NCBI GenBank assembly: GCA_031379885.1
Contig: JANNFN010000180.1
Span: forward strand, 1-20,661
Origin: Methylotenera_A sp031379885
GTDB lineage: Bacteria; Pseudomonadota; Gammaproteobacteria; Burkholderiales; Methylophilaceae
DNA: 20,661 nucleotides
Direction of reading: 5' to 3'
This document shows positions 20,345-20,661 of this stretch, piece by piece. The notes below the pieces were generated by a model. It saw nothing but the letters and a program-made list of their open reading frames with translations. It did no database searches and was not told where the DNA came from. The position numbers were made by a program, and so were the translations under genes. The number at the start of each line of letters is the position of its first letter. Position 1 is the first letter of the stretch.

Positions 20345-20661
20345 TTGAAGTATTTACCGCGCTCACTTCTCTCTCGCTTAATGCTACTTATCGCCTTGTT
20401 ATTGGCGATAAGTATTTATGCTTCGCTTAAGATTTTTGATTATTTTGACCGTGAACCACGCGCCACTACGGCCGCCTTGCAAGCTGTTACCATCGTCAAT
20501 TATACGCGTGCTTCGCTTATCGCCTCTCATGAAAGTCGCCGCCTAGCCTTACTTACAGAGCTTTCTGGTCGAGAAGGTGTGCGTGTGTATGTGGCTGATT
20601 TTTTAGAAGATATTGAGCCGCTTCCGAATGATCCATTCATCAATTTAATTGCCAATAAAAT
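20345..20661 (+). CDS. Sensor histidine kinase, N-terminal part (EnvZ-like), cut by window end
   Basis: The frame runs open to the window edge and gives 105 residues. It starts MKYLPRSLLSRLMLLIALLL (TTG at 20345; an in-frame TAA lies just upstream), the first part of a typical inner-membrane kinase: a basic N-terminus, a transmembrane helix (about 10-30), then a periplasmic domain (from IFDYFDREPRATTAALQAVT to VYVADFLEDIEPLPNDPF). ATG at 20381 is an alternative start but would remove the basic N-terminus. HAMP, dimerisation and ATPase domains lie beyond the window. Position after an OmpR-type regulator supports an EnvZ-like partner. Confidence 0.85.
   Translation, partial: MKYLPRSLLSRLMLLIALLLAISIYASLKIFDYFDREPRATTAALQAVTIVNYTRASLIASHESRRLALLTELSGREGVRVYVADFLEDIEPLPNDPFINLIANK

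Overview
The window looks like a chromosomal segment of a moderately AT-rich betaproteobacterium. I infer a methylotroph of the Methylophilaceae type. The reasons are the tRNA-Gln / prs / rplY / pth / ychF gene order typical of betaproteobacteria, and two complete genes for PqqA, the peptide precursor of the methanol dehydrogenase cofactor PQQ. The taxonomic call comes from gene content and protein style only; no database was searched.

Layout. (1) 1-4058 is a co-directional housekeeping block: the 3' part of tRNA-Gln(UUG), prs, rplY (ctc-type), pth, ychF and tRNA-Met(CAU). The tRNA-Met has a strong consensus promoter and its own terminator. The gaps hold several structured elements: a terminator-like hairpin directly before prs, another between prs and rplY, a ~144-bp inverted-repeat element whose right end carries the pth ribosome binding site, and a perfect REP-type hairpin before ychF. 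(2) 4065-11078 is a defence/accessory island directly behind tRNA-Met. It starts with a HigBA toxin-antitoxin operon on the minus strand, whose operator sits inside its own promoter. A type I restriction-modification locus follows (hsdM, hsdS, hsdR), split by a 1.28-kb insert. The insert holds a pth-like sequence scrap, an intergenic repeat, three tandem TGTCGA hairpins, a DUF3800 gene, and a compact structured segment that ends six bases before the hsdR start. (3) 11104-16157 is a run of small, mostly exported proteins: a SWIB-domain protein, a CAP/SCP protein, a double-PepSY protein, a MORN-repeat protein and an EF-hand protein. They are interleaved with two 23-codon pqqA genes and a DUF2256/FeS-photolyase pair. 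The pqqA genes share about 137 nearly identical bases, including the leader, and each ends in its own terminator. (4) 16312-20661 holds an unrecognised 121-aa protein, a CsgA-like short-chain dehydrogenase, a COG3146-type acyltransferase-like protein, a second exported EF-hand protein, and an OmpR-family response regulator followed by the start of its sensor kinase.

How parts work together. Region 1 makes PRPP, a 5S-rRNA-binding ribosomal protein, recycled tRNA and a ribosome-associated ATPase. HsdM, HsdS and HsdR should form one type I enzyme, with DUF3800 and its flanking RNA-like elements as an embedded module of unknown role. The two pqqA transcripts would feed PQQ synthesis by pqqBCDE enzymes, which are not in this window.

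Most interesting: the DUF3800 module with structured elements on both sides inside the hsd locus; the duplicated pqqA genes with a shared leader; the apparently leaderless higB with an operator embedded in its promoter; and the inverted-repeat element that could mask the pth start.
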